Part shown: piece by piece, positions 7,233 through 15,492 of the stretch
Layout of the letters: every line of letters begins with the position of its first letter
Position numbering within the stretch: the stretch's first letter is position 1
From: Clostridia bacterium
Lineage (GTDB): Bacteria > Bacillota > Clostridia > Oscillospirales > CAG-272
DNA length: 19,590 nt
Assembly: GCA_017625275.1 (NCBI GenBank)
Contig: JAGALI010000057.1
Coordinates: 1-19,590 of the forward strand
Direction: 5' to 3'
Translations under genes and position numbers: made by a program
The notes under the pieces: generated by a model
Databases searched by the model: none
What the model was told of the DNA's origin: nothing
Seen by the model: the letters and a program-made list of their open reading frames with translations, nothing else

Positions 7233-8531
7233 TTAATACAACTTTCTGTTGTCTATTACATGAACTGCCTTGCCCTCACTACGCTTTAGCGAGTTTGGAC
7301 CCATAAGTCTGATTTTTGCACTAATTCCAAGCGCCTGCTGGATTACTGTTGCAATCTTCTTTGTAAGCTTTTCAATACCCTTCACCTCGTCGGTGTAGTA
7401 CTTAACATCTACCTCAACCTGAATTTCAAGGGTATCAAGATTGTTTTCTCTATCTACAATCATCATGTAGTGAGGTGTTACCTCCTCTACATTAATAAGT
7501 GCTGCCTCAACCTGACTTGGGAACACATTTACGCCTCTTATGATAAGCATATCGTCGCTTCTACCCTTGAAGCGTGAAATTCTTGCACTTGTTCTTCCAC
7601 ACTCACACTTTTTATGTGTGATGCTGGTCAAATCCTTTGTTCTGTATCTGATAAGCGGAATTCCTTCCTTGGTGATTGTTGTAAATACAAGCTCACCAAG
7701 CTCTCCATCTGCTACTGGCTCAAGTGTTTTTGGGTCAATAATTTCTGGATAGAAGTGGTCCTCACAAATATGAAGTCCTGCGTGATATTTACAGTCACAC
7801 GCAACACCAGGACCCATAATTTCGCTTAGTCCATAAATGTCGTGTGCTGTGATATTGAGTCTTGTTTCAATTTCAGTACGCATCTTCTCTGTCCAAGGCT
7901 CAGCGCCACAAATTGCTGCCTTGAGCTTAATTTGGTCGAGAAGTCCCTCGTCTCTTAGTACCTCTGAAAGGTGAAGAAGGTATGATGGTGTGCAAGCGAT
8001 TGCTGTAGCGCCAAAATCAACCATCATGGTTGTAAGCTTCTTTGAGTTACCTGTGCTCATTGGTACAACCATAGCACCAAGCTTTTCAGCACCGTAGTGT
8101 GCGCCAAGACCACCTGTGAAAAGTCCATAGCCGTAGGCTACCTGAATTATGTCGTCCTTTGTTACATCAGCCATTGACATGCAACGGGCAACACACTCAC
8201 TCCAAACATCTATATCGTTTTGAGTATAGCCAACTACTGTTGCCTTACCTGTTGTTCCAGAGGATGCGTGGATTCTTACAATATCTGAATGTGGAGCTGC
8301 AAAAAGTCCGAATGGATATGTATCACGAAGGTCGTCCTTCGTTGTATAAGGAAGTTTTGTAATATCCTCAATTCCCTTAATGTCGCTTGGCTTAACACCA
8401 TGCTCATCCATTCTCTTGCGATAAAACTCTACATTGTCGTAAACATACTTAACAAGCTTTACAAGTCTCTCGCTTTGGAGCTGTGTCATCTCGTCGCGAG
8501 ACATACACTCCATCTTTTCGTTCCAAATCAT
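7233..8531 (-). CDS. paaK: Phenylacetate-CoA ligase family protein, copy 1
   Basis: A 432-residue AMP-forming aryl-CoA ligase. It activates an arylacetate with ATP and CoA to the aryl-CoA, AMP and PPi, through an acyl-adenylate. Motifs: phosphate loop SSGTTGKATVVGYT (90-103), YGLSE (233-237), RYRTKDLT (295-302), GRSDDMLIIRGVNVFPSQ, and the C-terminal lysine in EGKAVHVID (Lys421). Cysteines in CDCKYH and CECG are typical of this family. The protein is complete and should be active. The substrate may be phenylacetate, indoleacetate or hydroxyphenylacetate; the adjacent iorAB genes favour an arylacetate. It is a diverged paralogue of the copy at 10866-12164. The start has GAGG about 8 bases upstream, and the iorB stop lies 17 bases upstream. 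Confidence 0.92.
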   Translation of the reverse strand: MIWNEKMECMSRDEMTQLQSERLVKLVKYVYDNVEFYRKRMDEHGVKPSDIKGIEDITKLPYTTKDDLRDTYPFGLFAAPHSDIVRIHASSGTTGKATVVGYTQNDIDVWSECVARCMSMADVTKDDIIQVAYGYGLFTGGLGAHYGAEKLGAMVVPMSTGNSKKLTTMMVDFGATAIACTPSYLLHLSEVLRDEGLLDQIKLKAAICGAEPWTEKMRTEIETRLNITAHDIYGLSEIMGPGVACDCKYHAGLHICEDHFYPEIIDPKTLEPVADGELGELVFTTITKEGIPLIRYRTKDLTSITHKKCECGRTSARISRFKGRSDDMLIIRGVNVFPSQVEAALINVEEVTPHYMMIVDRENNLDTLEIQVEVDVKYYTDEVKGIEKLTKKIATVIQQALGISAKIRLMGPNSLKRSEGKAVHVIDNRKLY

Positions 8532-8548
8532 TTTGTTCGCCTCTTTCC

Positions 8549-9109
8549 TTACTTTTCGTAGCCTGCCTTGAAGGCAAGTGTATTAATATCTATTGTTTTT
8601 GGTGGAACGGTATTTTTTAGAGTTTCAAGCCACTCATCCTCGCTAAAGCCAATATGCTTCGCTGCAAGCCCGAGAACCACAGAGTTGAGAACCTTGCTGT
8701 TTCCAAGCTCCTTTGCTACTCTTCCACCATCAATTGTGTAGAGCGTATGGCTTTTTTCAAGTCCCTCTAAAATTCCCTCTGGATAGGTCTTTGCTCCTAT
8801 AACTACTGTCATAGGGTCAATTCTTGTGTCATTTACTATCATAATACCGTCATGCTTTAGAAAATGAGCGTAGCGAAGAGCCTCAAGACGCTCAAAGGAA
8901 ATGAGAATATCGACACTTCCCTCCTCGCAAACAGGCTCATATACCTTTTTTCCGAATCTTACAAAGGTAACAACGCTACCTCCACGCTGTGCCATTCCGT
9001 GCACCTCCGAGAGCTTTACATCATAGCCTGCATTAAGGGCTGTTTTTCCTATAATTCTGCTGGTGAGAAGGGTTCCCTGTCCACCAACGCCAACTACCAT
9101 TATATTCAT
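8549..9109 (-). CDS. iorB: Indolepyruvate:ferredoxin oxidoreductase, beta subunit
   Basis: The 186-residue gamma-type domain of a 2-oxoacid:ferredoxin oxidoreductase. GVGGQGTLLTSRIIG near the N-terminus is the nucleotide-like binding loop, and SEVHGMAQRGGSVVTFVRFG is the family hallmark. With IorA it converts arylpyruvate, CoA and oxidised ferredoxin to arylacetyl-CoA, CO2 and reduced ferredoxin, reversibly. I place the start at the ATG at 9109 (MNIMVVGVGG), eight bases after AGGAGG. A longer reading from 9151 would run back through iorA's last codons and add unrelated residues. The SD overlaps the TAA of iorA (TAAGGAGG), so the two subunits should be made in a coupled 1:1 fashion. Confidence 0.93.
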   Translation of the reverse strand: MNIMVVGVGGQGTLLTSRIIGKTALNAGYDVKLSEVHGMAQRGGSVVTFVRFGKKVYEPVCEEGSVDILISFERLEALRYAHFLKHDGIMIVNDTRIDPMTVVIGAKTYPEGILEGLEKSHTLYTIDGGRVAKELGNSKVLNSVVLGLAAKHIGFSEDEWLETLKNTVPPKTIDINTLAFKAGYEK

Positions 9110-9122
9110 AATCTCGCCCTCC

Positions 9123-10862
9123 TTATCTTGCAACCTTCTTGATTGCGCCAAACTTACAATAGCTCATGCAAAGTCCACAGCCATTACACATTGTTTCGTC
9201 AATCCTTACAGTACCATCAGCCTGCTTTGTAAGCGCTGGACAGCCTATCTTCAGACACATTCCACACTTACGGCACTCCTCTGGCTCACACTTACAAACA
9301 TTTGGGAATTTCTGTCCCTTAAGAAGTGCGCATGGAGCCTTTGCAATAATAACTGTAAGCTCGTCACCACTTGCGCTTTCCTTAATAACTGCCTCAAGTC
9401 CCTTTACATCAAAGGCATCTATCTCAATAACTCTTGGCACGCCAATGCTTCTGCAAAGCTGTGCAAGGTCGATTGCATATGTATCCTCACCCTTTAGGGT
9501 TTTTCCTGTTGCAGCGTGCTCCTGATGTCCTGTCATACCAGTTGTACGGTTGTCAAGAATCATAACTGTACCAGTTGCTTTATTGTATACCATATTGATA
9601 AGAGAGTTTACACCTGTATGTAGGAATGTGGAGTCACCGATTGTAGCAACCCAATTCCTTACATAATCCTTGCCCTTTGCCATTTCCATACCATGAAGGA
9701 GTGAAATGCTTGAGCCCATACAGATTGTTGTATCAATTACATTAAGTGGTGCAACTGCGCCAAGGGTATAGCAGCCGATGTCACCTGCTGCGTGAATTTT
9801 AAGCTTATTCAAAACTGAGAATACGCTTCTATGTGGACAGCCTGGACAAAGAATAGGTGGTCTTGCTGGTGCTTCTGCCCTTTCAAACACTGCCTCATCC
9901 TTGCCATAAATAACCCTTTTAAGCATGTTGGCGCTATATTCGCCTTGCTTTGTAAAGAGCTCCTTGCCCTTTACATCAAGACCCCAAGCCTTAACCTGCT
10001 CCTCAATAACAGGCTCAAGCTCCTCGAAAACATATACAACATCAACTGATGCTACAAAGTCCTCAATTAGCTTTCTTGGAAGTGGATTTATAATGCCAAG
10101 CTTTAACACGCTAGCCTCTGGGCACGCTTCCTTTACATATTGATATGCAACGCCTGAGGTGATAAAGCCGATTTTCTTATCGTTCATTTCAACTCTGTTA
10201 ATTGGAAGCTCACAAGCGTCATTTTCAAGCTTGATTTCTCTTGCCTCAACAACCTTATGTCTGCCAATTGCAGATGCTGGCATCATTACATACTTTGGCA
10301 TATTTCTTTCATACACCTTATCCTCTGGAACAACGCGCTCTGAAATATCAACAATGCTTTGCGAGTGCGAAAGCTTTGTTGTTGTTCTAAAAATAACTGG
10401 GGTGTCGTATTTTTCACTAAGCTCAAAGGCGTACTTAAAAAATTCCTTCGCCTCGTTACTGTCAGATGGCTCAATGAGTGGAAGATGCGCACTTCTTGCA
10501 ATCATTCTTGTATCCTGCTCATTTTGTGAGCTTGCAAGTCCTGGATCGTCAGCTACAACGATTACAAGTCCTGCGTTTACGCCTGTGTATGCGAGTGTAT
10601 AAAGAGGGTCTGATGCCACATTCAAGCCTACATGCTTCATACAAGCCATGCTACGCACGCCTGCAATACAGGAGCCTGCGGCAACCTCAAGCGCTACCTT
10701 TTCGTTAGGCGCCCACTCTGTGTAAACCTCATCATATTTTGATAAAAATTCACTTATTTCTGTGCTCGGTGTTCCAGGATATGCGCTGGAAACCTTAACT
10801 CCTGCCTCGTATGCGCCTCTTGCAATCGCCTCGTTACCGAGCATTATTCTCTTTTCTGCCAT
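9123..10862 (-). CDS. iorA: Indolepyruvate:ferredoxin oxidoreductase, alpha subunit
   Basis: The 579-residue catalytic subunit. The N-terminal pyrimidine-binding half begins MLGNEAIARGAYEAGVKV and contains SAYPGTPSTEI. The C-terminal half holds the thiamine diphosphate site, with CPGCPHRSVF, GD at 409-410 and the Asn of ILDNRTTGMTGHQ. Two [4Fe-4S] motifs end the protein: Cys530, 533, 536, 541 and Cys559, 562, 565, 569. All catalytic and cluster residues are present and the length is normal for IorA. The enzyme acts on indolepyruvate, phenylpyruvate and hydroxyphenylpyruvate. It is oxidative in amino acid fermenters and has been shown to serve aryl-acid assimilation in Methanococcus maripaludis. 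It starts three bases after the upstream ligase gene, with an AAAGGGA ribosome site inside that gene's end. Confidence 0.96.
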   Translation of the reverse strand: MAEKRIMLGNEAIARGAYEAGVKVSSAYPGTPSTEISEFLSKYDEVYTEWAPNEKVALEVAAGSCIAGVRSMACMKHVGLNVASDPLYTLAYTGVNAGLVIVVADDPGLASSQNEQDTRMIARSAHLPLIEPSDSNEAKEFFKYAFELSEKYDTPVIFRTTTKLSHSQSIVDISERVVPEDKVYERNMPKYVMMPASAIGRHKVVEAREIKLENDACELPINRVEMNDKKIGFITSGVAYQYVKEACPEASVLKLGIINPLPRKLIEDFVASVDVVYVFEELEPVIEEQVKAWGLDVKGKELFTKQGEYSANMLKRVIYGKDEAVFERAEAPARPPILCPGCPHRSVFSVLNKLKIHAAGDIGCYTLGAVAPLNVIDTTICMGSSISLLHGMEMAKGKDYVRNWVATIGDSTFLHTGVNSLINMVYNKATGTVMILDNRTTGMTGHQEHAATGKTLKGEDTYAIDLAQLCRSIGVPRVIEIDAFDVKGLEAVIKESASGDELTVIIAKAPCALLKGQKFPNVCKCEPEECRKCGMCLKIGCPALTKQADGTVRIDETMCNGCGLCMSYCKFGAIKKVAR

Positions 10863-10865
10863 AAT

Positions 10866-12164
10866 TTATCCCTTTCTTAAATCTCTAACTCTCTTTGCCT
10901 TGCCCTCAAAGCGTGCAAGAGTGTTTGGAGATTCTAGCTTTATTTTTGCGTCAAGACCAAGCACAACGCGAAGCTTATTCTTTATGTTCTTTTCTATTGC
11001 CTCAAGCTCCTTGAAGGAGTCGGTTGCGTTTGCAAGCTCAACTCTTATAGTAAGCTTATCCGAATAGCCATCTCTTTCTACGACGATTTCGTAATGAGGA
11101 CCCAGTCCTTCAACTGAGAGCACTACCTCCTCAATCTGGCTTGGGAACACATTTACGCCTCTAATTTTAAGCATATCGTCGCTTCTGCCTGAAAGATTTT
11201 CCATTCGACAGGTTGTTCTTCCACAAGCACATGGCTCATAATGAAGCCTTGTTATATCTCTTGTTCTATATCTGATAAGTGGAAGGGCTTCCTTTTTAAT
11301 ACATGTGATAACAAGCTCTCCCCATTCGCCCTCTGGCAAAACCTCGCCAGTTTCTGGGTTTATGATTTCAGGAATGAAAAAGTCCTCGTTTATATGCATT
11401 CCGCAAAGATGCTCACACTCTCCGGAGACACCAGGGCCCATAAGCTCGCTCATTCCATAGTTAGAGGTAATTAGCATATCCTCGCCCCAATACTTATGCA
11501 TTTCGTCACGCATAGCATCAGTTAAAAGCTCGCTTCCAACAAGTCCTATTTTTACCTTTAGGTCTGTTTTTGGGTCAATGCCAAGCTCTCTTGCTACCTC
11601 TGCAAGACGAAGGGCATATGATGGTGTTGCAACAAGAAGGCTTGTTTCAAAATCCTTCATATACATAAGCTGCTTTTCACTATTTCCTGTTGATGATGGA
11701 ACTATTGTTGCACCTATGTTTTCAAGCCCGTAGTGAAGGCCGAGTGCGCCTGTAAACATACCGTAGCCAAAGCAAATTTGTGCAACATCTGTAGGCTTTG
11801 CACCACCTGCACAGGCAATTCTTGAAACGCATTCCGTCCATACATCCATATCACCCTTGGTATAGCCAACCACAGTAGGCTTACCTGTTGTGCCTGAGGA
11901 TGCGTGAATACGAAGCAATTCGTCCTTAGGAACCGCAAAAAGTCCAAATGGATAATTGTCTCTTAAATCCTGCTTTGTTACAAAAGGCAATTTTTTAAGG
12001 TCAGCAAGGGACTTTATATCCTCTGGCCTTATTCCTGCCTCGTCCATCTTGCGACGATAAGGCGCAACCTTTTCGTATACTCTAAAAACCGTTTCCTTAA
12101 GTCGCTCCAGCTGAAGCGATTCCATTTCCTCTCTTGAAAGAGTTTCCTGCTTAGACCAAATCAT
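10866..12164 (-). CDS. paaK: Phenylacetate-CoA ligase family protein, copy 2
   Basis: A second 432-residue AMP-forming aryl-CoA ligase in the same operon. Motifs: SSGTTGKPTVVGYT (89-102), YGMSE (236-240), RYRTRDIT (298-305), GRSDDMLKIRGVNVFPSQ and the C-terminal Lys in EGKAKRVRDL. It aligns without large gaps to copy 1 but differs at many positions, for example FGYGMFTGALGLHYG against YGYGLFTGGLGAHYG, so this is an old duplication or separate acquisition and not a recent one. Different aryl substrates, or one ligase for each direction, are possible. It begins 12 bases after the symporter stop, with AAAGGTG overlapping that stop codon. Confidence 0.92.
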   Translation of the reverse strand: MIWSKQETLSREEMESLQLERLKETVFRVYEKVAPYRRKMDEAGIRPEDIKSLADLKKLPFVTKQDLRDNYPFGLFAVPKDELLRIHASSGTTGKPTVVGYTKGDMDVWTECVSRIACAGGAKPTDVAQICFGYGMFTGALGLHYGLENIGATIVPSSTGNSEKQLMYMKDFETSLLVATPSYALRLAEVARELGIDPKTDLKVKIGLVGSELLTDAMRDEMHKYWGEDMLITSNYGMSELMGPGVSGECEHLCGMHINEDFFIPEIINPETGEVLPEGEWGELVITCIKKEALPLIRYRTRDITRLHYEPCACGRTTCRMENLSGRSDDMLKIRGVNVFPSQIEEVVLSVEGLGPHYEIVVERDGYSDKLTIRVELANATDSFKELEAIEKNIKNKLRVVLGLDAKIKLESPNTLARFEGKAKRVRDLRKG

Positions 12165-12176
12165 AATATAACACCT

Positions 12177-13721
12177 TTACTTGATTTCATTTTCGATTGG
12201 CTTTTCAAATGCCTCATAAATTATTTCGTCAGAAGGCCTTTGAGTGAGAAGGCTGACAATAACAGTTATAATAACTGAGAATGCCATACATATTACACCT
12301 ATCATAGGTGAACATCCAATACCTGTTGCGATTGCTGTGCCAAGACTACAATCAAATCCGTTTTTGTGGTAACCAAAGAACAATATAAGTCCTACCGTTA
12401 GCACAAGTGATGATATGATAGATGTCCATGTGGCTGATTTTGTAACTCTCTTCCATACAAGTCCAAGAACGAATGGACCGATAAAGCATCCTGCAAGCGT
12501 TCCCCAGCTAATTCCCATCATATAAGCGATAGCTGCAACTCCAAACGCCTCATTCACTATTGCGAGAATTACTGAAATTGCAATAAATACAAGGCAAAGC
12601 ACCTTCATTATTATATTTACTCTTGCATCGCTTGCATCCTTGTTGATTTTTCCCTTATAAAGGTCAACTGCAACAACTGATGCTGACGCCAAGGATACCG
12701 ATGAAAGAGTTGACATACTAGCCGAAAGAATAAGAACTGCGATAATTCCCATAAGTCCACTCGGGATTACGATGCTTAGCATTGTTGGGATTATATTATC
12801 TCCTTTAACACCTGCAAGCTCAAGCGGGAAAAGTCCAGAAAGTGCGCCAACAAAATAAGCGCCAAAGCCTATTATCAAGGCGAAAAGTGTACTAACTATA
12901 GTTCCCTGTGTTATGCCCTTTTTATCTCTTAGTGCGTGATACTTATGAACTGTTTGTGGAAGCGCCCACACACCAAACGAGGTAAGAAGAACAAGTGAGA
13001 GCAAGGACATTGTGTTTCCGTAAAGTCCTTTATTTGTGCTTTCAAAGGTAACCCAATTGAGGTTTGGATTTGAGGTGAGTGCCTTAAGGTTCCACTCTAC
13101 ATTTTCGTGGTTCATAAAGCAGAATACCATAAGCACAACGCCAATGAGCATTATAATTCCCTGAATAAAGTCGGATAGTGCAGTTGCAAAATATCCACCG
13201 AAGAAAAGATATAGTGCCGTAAGAACAGCGAGAGCAAGCATAATTATCCAGCCGTCAATTCCAAAAACTATTCCAAAAAGACTGCTAAGACCATTATAAA
13301 CTGATGCTGAGTATGGAATTAAGAAAACGAAAATTACTACTGCCGAAACAAGCTTTATATTTTTGCTTCCGTATCTCTTTTCAAAAAATTCAGGCATTGT
13401 CTTTGCGCCTAAACGCACTGTCATGTTTTTTGTGCGCTTCGCAAGCACGAGCCAAGCGATAAGTGAGCCGAGGATTGCATTTGCAATGCCTATCCAAACG
13501 GCAGCAAGTCCGTATTGTGCACCAAATTTACCTGCGTAGCCTACAAAAATAACTGCTGAAAAATATGTAGTTCCATATGCAAACGCGCTCATCCAGCCAC
13601 TAAGACCCTTTTTGCCAGCAAACAAAAAGTCATCGACTGATTTCGAGCGATTTTTAGTATAAATTGCAATTCCAACCATTGAAAGTGCATACAAAATTAA
13701 AATGATGTAATCAAGAATCAT
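12177..13721 (-). CDS. Sodium:solute symporter (SSF family)
   Basis: A 514-residue polytopic membrane protein of the SSF family with the usual hydrophobic helices, starting MILDYIILILYALSMVGIAI. GGYFATALSDFIQGIIM (175-191) and ILSASMSTLSSVSLASAS (331-348) match the signature regions of PutP-like carriers; the second holds the Ser/Thr residues of the sodium site. SSF carriers import proline, pantothenate, acetate, phenylacetate (PaaL/PhaJ in pseudomonads) and others. As first gene of an operon with two phenylacetate-CoA ligases, an arylacetate or aromatic amino acid is the most likely cargo; this is inferred from context. An AGGAG site precedes the ATG, and the promoter lies only about 40 bases upstream. 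Confidence 0.92.
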   Translation of the reverse strand: MILDYIILILYALSMVGIAIYTKNRSKSVDDFLFAGKKGLSGWMSAFAYGTTYFSAVIFVGYAGKFGAQYGLAAVWIGIANAILGSLIAWLVLAKRTKNMTVRLGAKTMPEFFEKRYGSKNIKLVSAVVIFVFLIPYSASVYNGLSSLFGIVFGIDGWIIMLALAVLTALYLFFGGYFATALSDFIQGIIMLIGVVLMVFCFMNHENVEWNLKALTSNPNLNWVTFESTNKGLYGNTMSLLSLVLLTSFGVWALPQTVHKYHALRDKKGITQGTIVSTLFALIIGFGAYFVGALSGLFPLELAGVKGDNIIPTMLSIVIPSGLMGIIAVLILSASMSTLSSVSLASASVVAVDLYKGKINKDASDARVNIIMKVLCLVFIAISVILAIVNEAFGVAAIAYMMGISWGTLAGCFIGPFVLGLVWKRVTKSATWTSIISSLVLTVGLILFFGYHKNGFDCSLGTAIATGIGCSPMIGVICMAFSVIITVIVSLLTQRPSDEIIYEAFEKPIENEIK

Positions 13722-13758
13722 GGGTTTACTCCTGTGCGCAAAAGAAAATAATATAATT

Positions 13759-13788
13759 ATTATATAACAATAACTCGTATTTTGTCAA
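13759..13788 (-). promoter_or_regulatory. Sigma-A promoter of the eight-gene aryl-acid operon
   Basis: On the minus strand TTGACA (13788-13783) and TATAAT (13764-13759) are both perfect and 18 bases apart. The start would be near 13752, leaving a leader of about 30 bases, too short for a riboswitch or T-box. No other convincing promoter or terminator interrupts the genes down to 4758, so all eight probably form one transcript of about 9 kb. Confidence 0.85.
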
Positions 13789-13835
13789 TAATTTGGAATA
13801 AATTTTCACATTTTAATCCTTCATATTTTAATTTG

Positions 13836-13875
13836 ACAAAAACAAGGCCCTTGAGCTTAGCCAAGAGCCTTTTGT
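13836..13875 (-). terminator. Rho-independent terminator of the NAD(P)HX repair gene
   Basis: AAGGC-C-CTTG (13844-13853) pairs with CAAG-A-GCCTT (13862-13871) around an eight-base loop with one mismatch. On the minus strand the stem is followed by a T-rich run (TTGTTTTTG). It starts directly after the stop codon at 13876 and insulates the aryl-acid operon from this gene. Confidence 0.8.
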
Positions 13876-15375
13876 TTATTTGCTTGTTATCATCCTTATT
13901 GCCTGTGGAATTTTCGACACAGTGTCGGACGAGAGCATTGATATTTCTCCGTGCTCCTTTTCAGCAAGCTCTCCAGCAAGACCATTTATATATGCACCTG
14001 CAAATACATTGCTTATCTGCTCCACTGCTTGGCTGTTTTGTGCACAAAGCCCTAACAAAGCTCCACAGAGCACATCTCCACTGCCTGCTGTTGCCATTCC
14101 TGCACAGCCTCTATTAATCAAATACACCTCATTGCCATCGGTAACTATCGTTGTAGCACCCTTCAAAAGCAAAATCACGCCATACTCCTTAGCAAAGGTG
14201 CGTGCATGCTCTATTGGGCTCTCTAGCATTTCCTTGACGCCTACACCACTAAGCCTTGCAAATTCAGCTGGGTGTGGGGTAAGAATTGGTGTGCATCTTG
14301 TACTTTTCAATATACTCATATCACCCCTTGAAAGCGCATTTAAGCCGTCGGCGTCTATGATTACTGGGATTTCATAATTTTTCAAAATGTGCGCTATAAT
14401 TTCATAGGACTGCGCCCTTTGACCTATACCCATTCCGATTGCAACAGCCTTAACGTTATTAAGTGCACCATCTATCTCATCGGGAACAAATAAAATGTCA
14501 CCATCTGTATCGCTTAATCTATACAAGGTGCTCTCTAGAAGGTGTGGCATTATTGCGCGAGAAATAGAGCCTGCCGTTGCTAGTCTTACCACCCCTGCCC
14601 CAGAGCGAAGCGTGCTAAGTGCCATATTAGCAAGCCTTATAGCCCCACTATATTCAGTACAGCCCCCAATTAGCGTTGCATAGCCATAGCTTCCCTTGTG
14701 CGAGAATTTTTTTCTTGGCTTTAAGGCTATGCTACAATCCTCTGCCTCAATCAAATGATATGGCTTTTCTAAAATTTGTATACCTATATCTACATTTTTG
14801 AGCTCCTTGATATAATCGCTGGCCTGCGCCAATACATGTCCTGTCTTAAGCGTGCCGATGGATACAGTAATGTCACTTTTGACTGCTATTTCCGCCATGC
14901 CTGTGTCACCATTTAAGCCACTGTTTATATCGGCGCTTACTATATATGCCCCACTTTTGTTTATTGCTTCTATTGCATGTGATGTGAGGTTGTCAGGCGT
15001 GCCCACAAAGCCAGTCCCAAGTATGCAATCCACCACTATATCATATCCCTCAAGAGTCGTGCTTTCATTCCAAAAATCGACACATATCCCCTCTTTTTGA
15101 CATTTTTCAAAATAGTATCTGCCGTCAGAGGAAAACTTATTCTTTAGAGAAATTATTTCAACCCTTATTCCCTTTTCCTTCAAAATAAGCGCCAGGGCAT
15201 AGCCATCTCCTGCATTATTTCCTGTGCCACATATAATGCATACCCTGCCGTGCCAGCTAACGCTATTATAAATGCCCTCGGCAGCACGCCACATAAGCTC
15301 ACGACCTGATGTGAGCTTATCTATGGTATATGCGTCACTTTTTCGCATATTTTCTACTGATATAACGGGTATCAT
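13876..15375 (-). CDS. nnr: Bifunctional NAD(P)H-hydrate epimerase / ADP-dependent dehydratase
   Basis: A 499-residue fusion that repairs hydrated NADH and NADPH. The N-terminal YjeF domain (about 1-210) epimerises R- and S-NAD(P)HX and shows GNNAGDGY (52-59) and DCILGTG (116-122). The C-terminal ribokinase-like domain (about 215-495) removes water using ADP and shows TPHPAEFARL (366-375), LLLKGATT and GMATAGSGDVLCGALLGL (426-443). Both halves look complete; the fusion is the common bacterial form. It is a single-gene unit with its own promoter and terminator. Opposite it, across a short divergent gap, lies a nicotinamidase-like gene, so both neighbours touch nicotinamide nucleotide metabolism. 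The ATG follows AGAGGTG. Confidence 0.95.
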   Translation of the reverse strand: MIPVISVENMRKSDAYTIDKLTSGRELMWRAAEGIYNSVSWHGRVCIICGTGNNAGDGYALALILKEKGIRVEIISLKNKFSSDGRYYFEKCQKEGICVDFWNESTTLEGYDIVVDCILGTGFVGTPDNLTSHAIEAINKSGAYIVSADINSGLNGDTGMAEIAVKSDITVSIGTLKTGHVLAQASDYIKELKNVDIGIQILEKPYHLIEAEDCSIALKPRKKFSHKGSYGYATLIGGCTEYSGAIRLANMALSTLRSGAGVVRLATAGSISRAIMPHLLESTLYRLSDTDGDILFVPDEIDGALNNVKAVAIGMGIGQRAQSYEIIAHILKNYEIPVIIDADGLNALSRGDMSILKSTRCTPILTPHPAEFARLSGVGVKEMLESPIEHARTFAKEYGVILLLKGATTIVTDGNEVYLINRGCAGMATAGSGDVLCGALLGLCAQNSQAVEQISNVFAGAYINGLAGELAEKEHGEISMLSSDTVSKIPQAIRMITSK

Positions 15376-15392
15376 AAAATCACCTCTCTAAT

Positions 15393-15421
15393 ATTTTACA
15401 CCCTTAGGAGCCCAAAATCAA
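15393..15421 (-). promoter_or_regulatory. Promoter of the NAD(P)HX repair gene
   Basis: On the minus strand TTGATT (15421-15416) and TAAAAT (15398-15393) are 17 bases apart. The -35 box overlaps a palindrome shared with the divergent promoter. Confidence 0.65.
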
Positions 15422-15432
15422 TATTTATATTG
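15419..15432. repeat. Perfect palindrome between divergent promoters (operator candidate)
   Basis: CAATAT-TT-ATATTG is an exact inverted repeat of six-base half-sites. It lies between the NAD(P)HX repair gene and the nicotinamidase-like gene and touches both -35 boxes. AT-rich palindromes arise by chance, so a regulator site is only a possibility. Confidence 0.35.
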
Positions 15433-15458
15433 CAACACACAAGAAAAAATGTTAAAAT
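15430..15458 (+). promoter_or_regulatory. Promoter of the nicotinamidase-like gene
   Basis: TTGCAA (15430-15435) and TAAAAT (15453-15458) are separated by 17 bases; the transcript would start near 15465, about 28 bases before the ATG. Confidence 0.7.
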
Positions 15459-15492
15459 ATATTTATAGCTTATTTATTTGCGAGGTTCTATT

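Noticed and set aside
9110..9151. Longer iorB reading starting at 9151
   Set aside because: It would overlap the end of iorA and add 14 residues with no family similarity, whereas the ATG at 9109 has an ideal ribosome site and begins at the conserved MNIMVVGVGG.
10159..10602. 147-residue plus-strand open frame
   Set aside because: It is antisense to iorA, with a composition explained by the iorA codons; no promoter or ribosome site.
13880..14377. 165-residue plus-strand open frame
   Set aside because: It lies entirely antisense to the NAD(P)HX repair gene, whose motifs are intact. The frame has a Ser/Pro/Ala-rich, low-information composition typical of a shadow frame and has no ribosome site.
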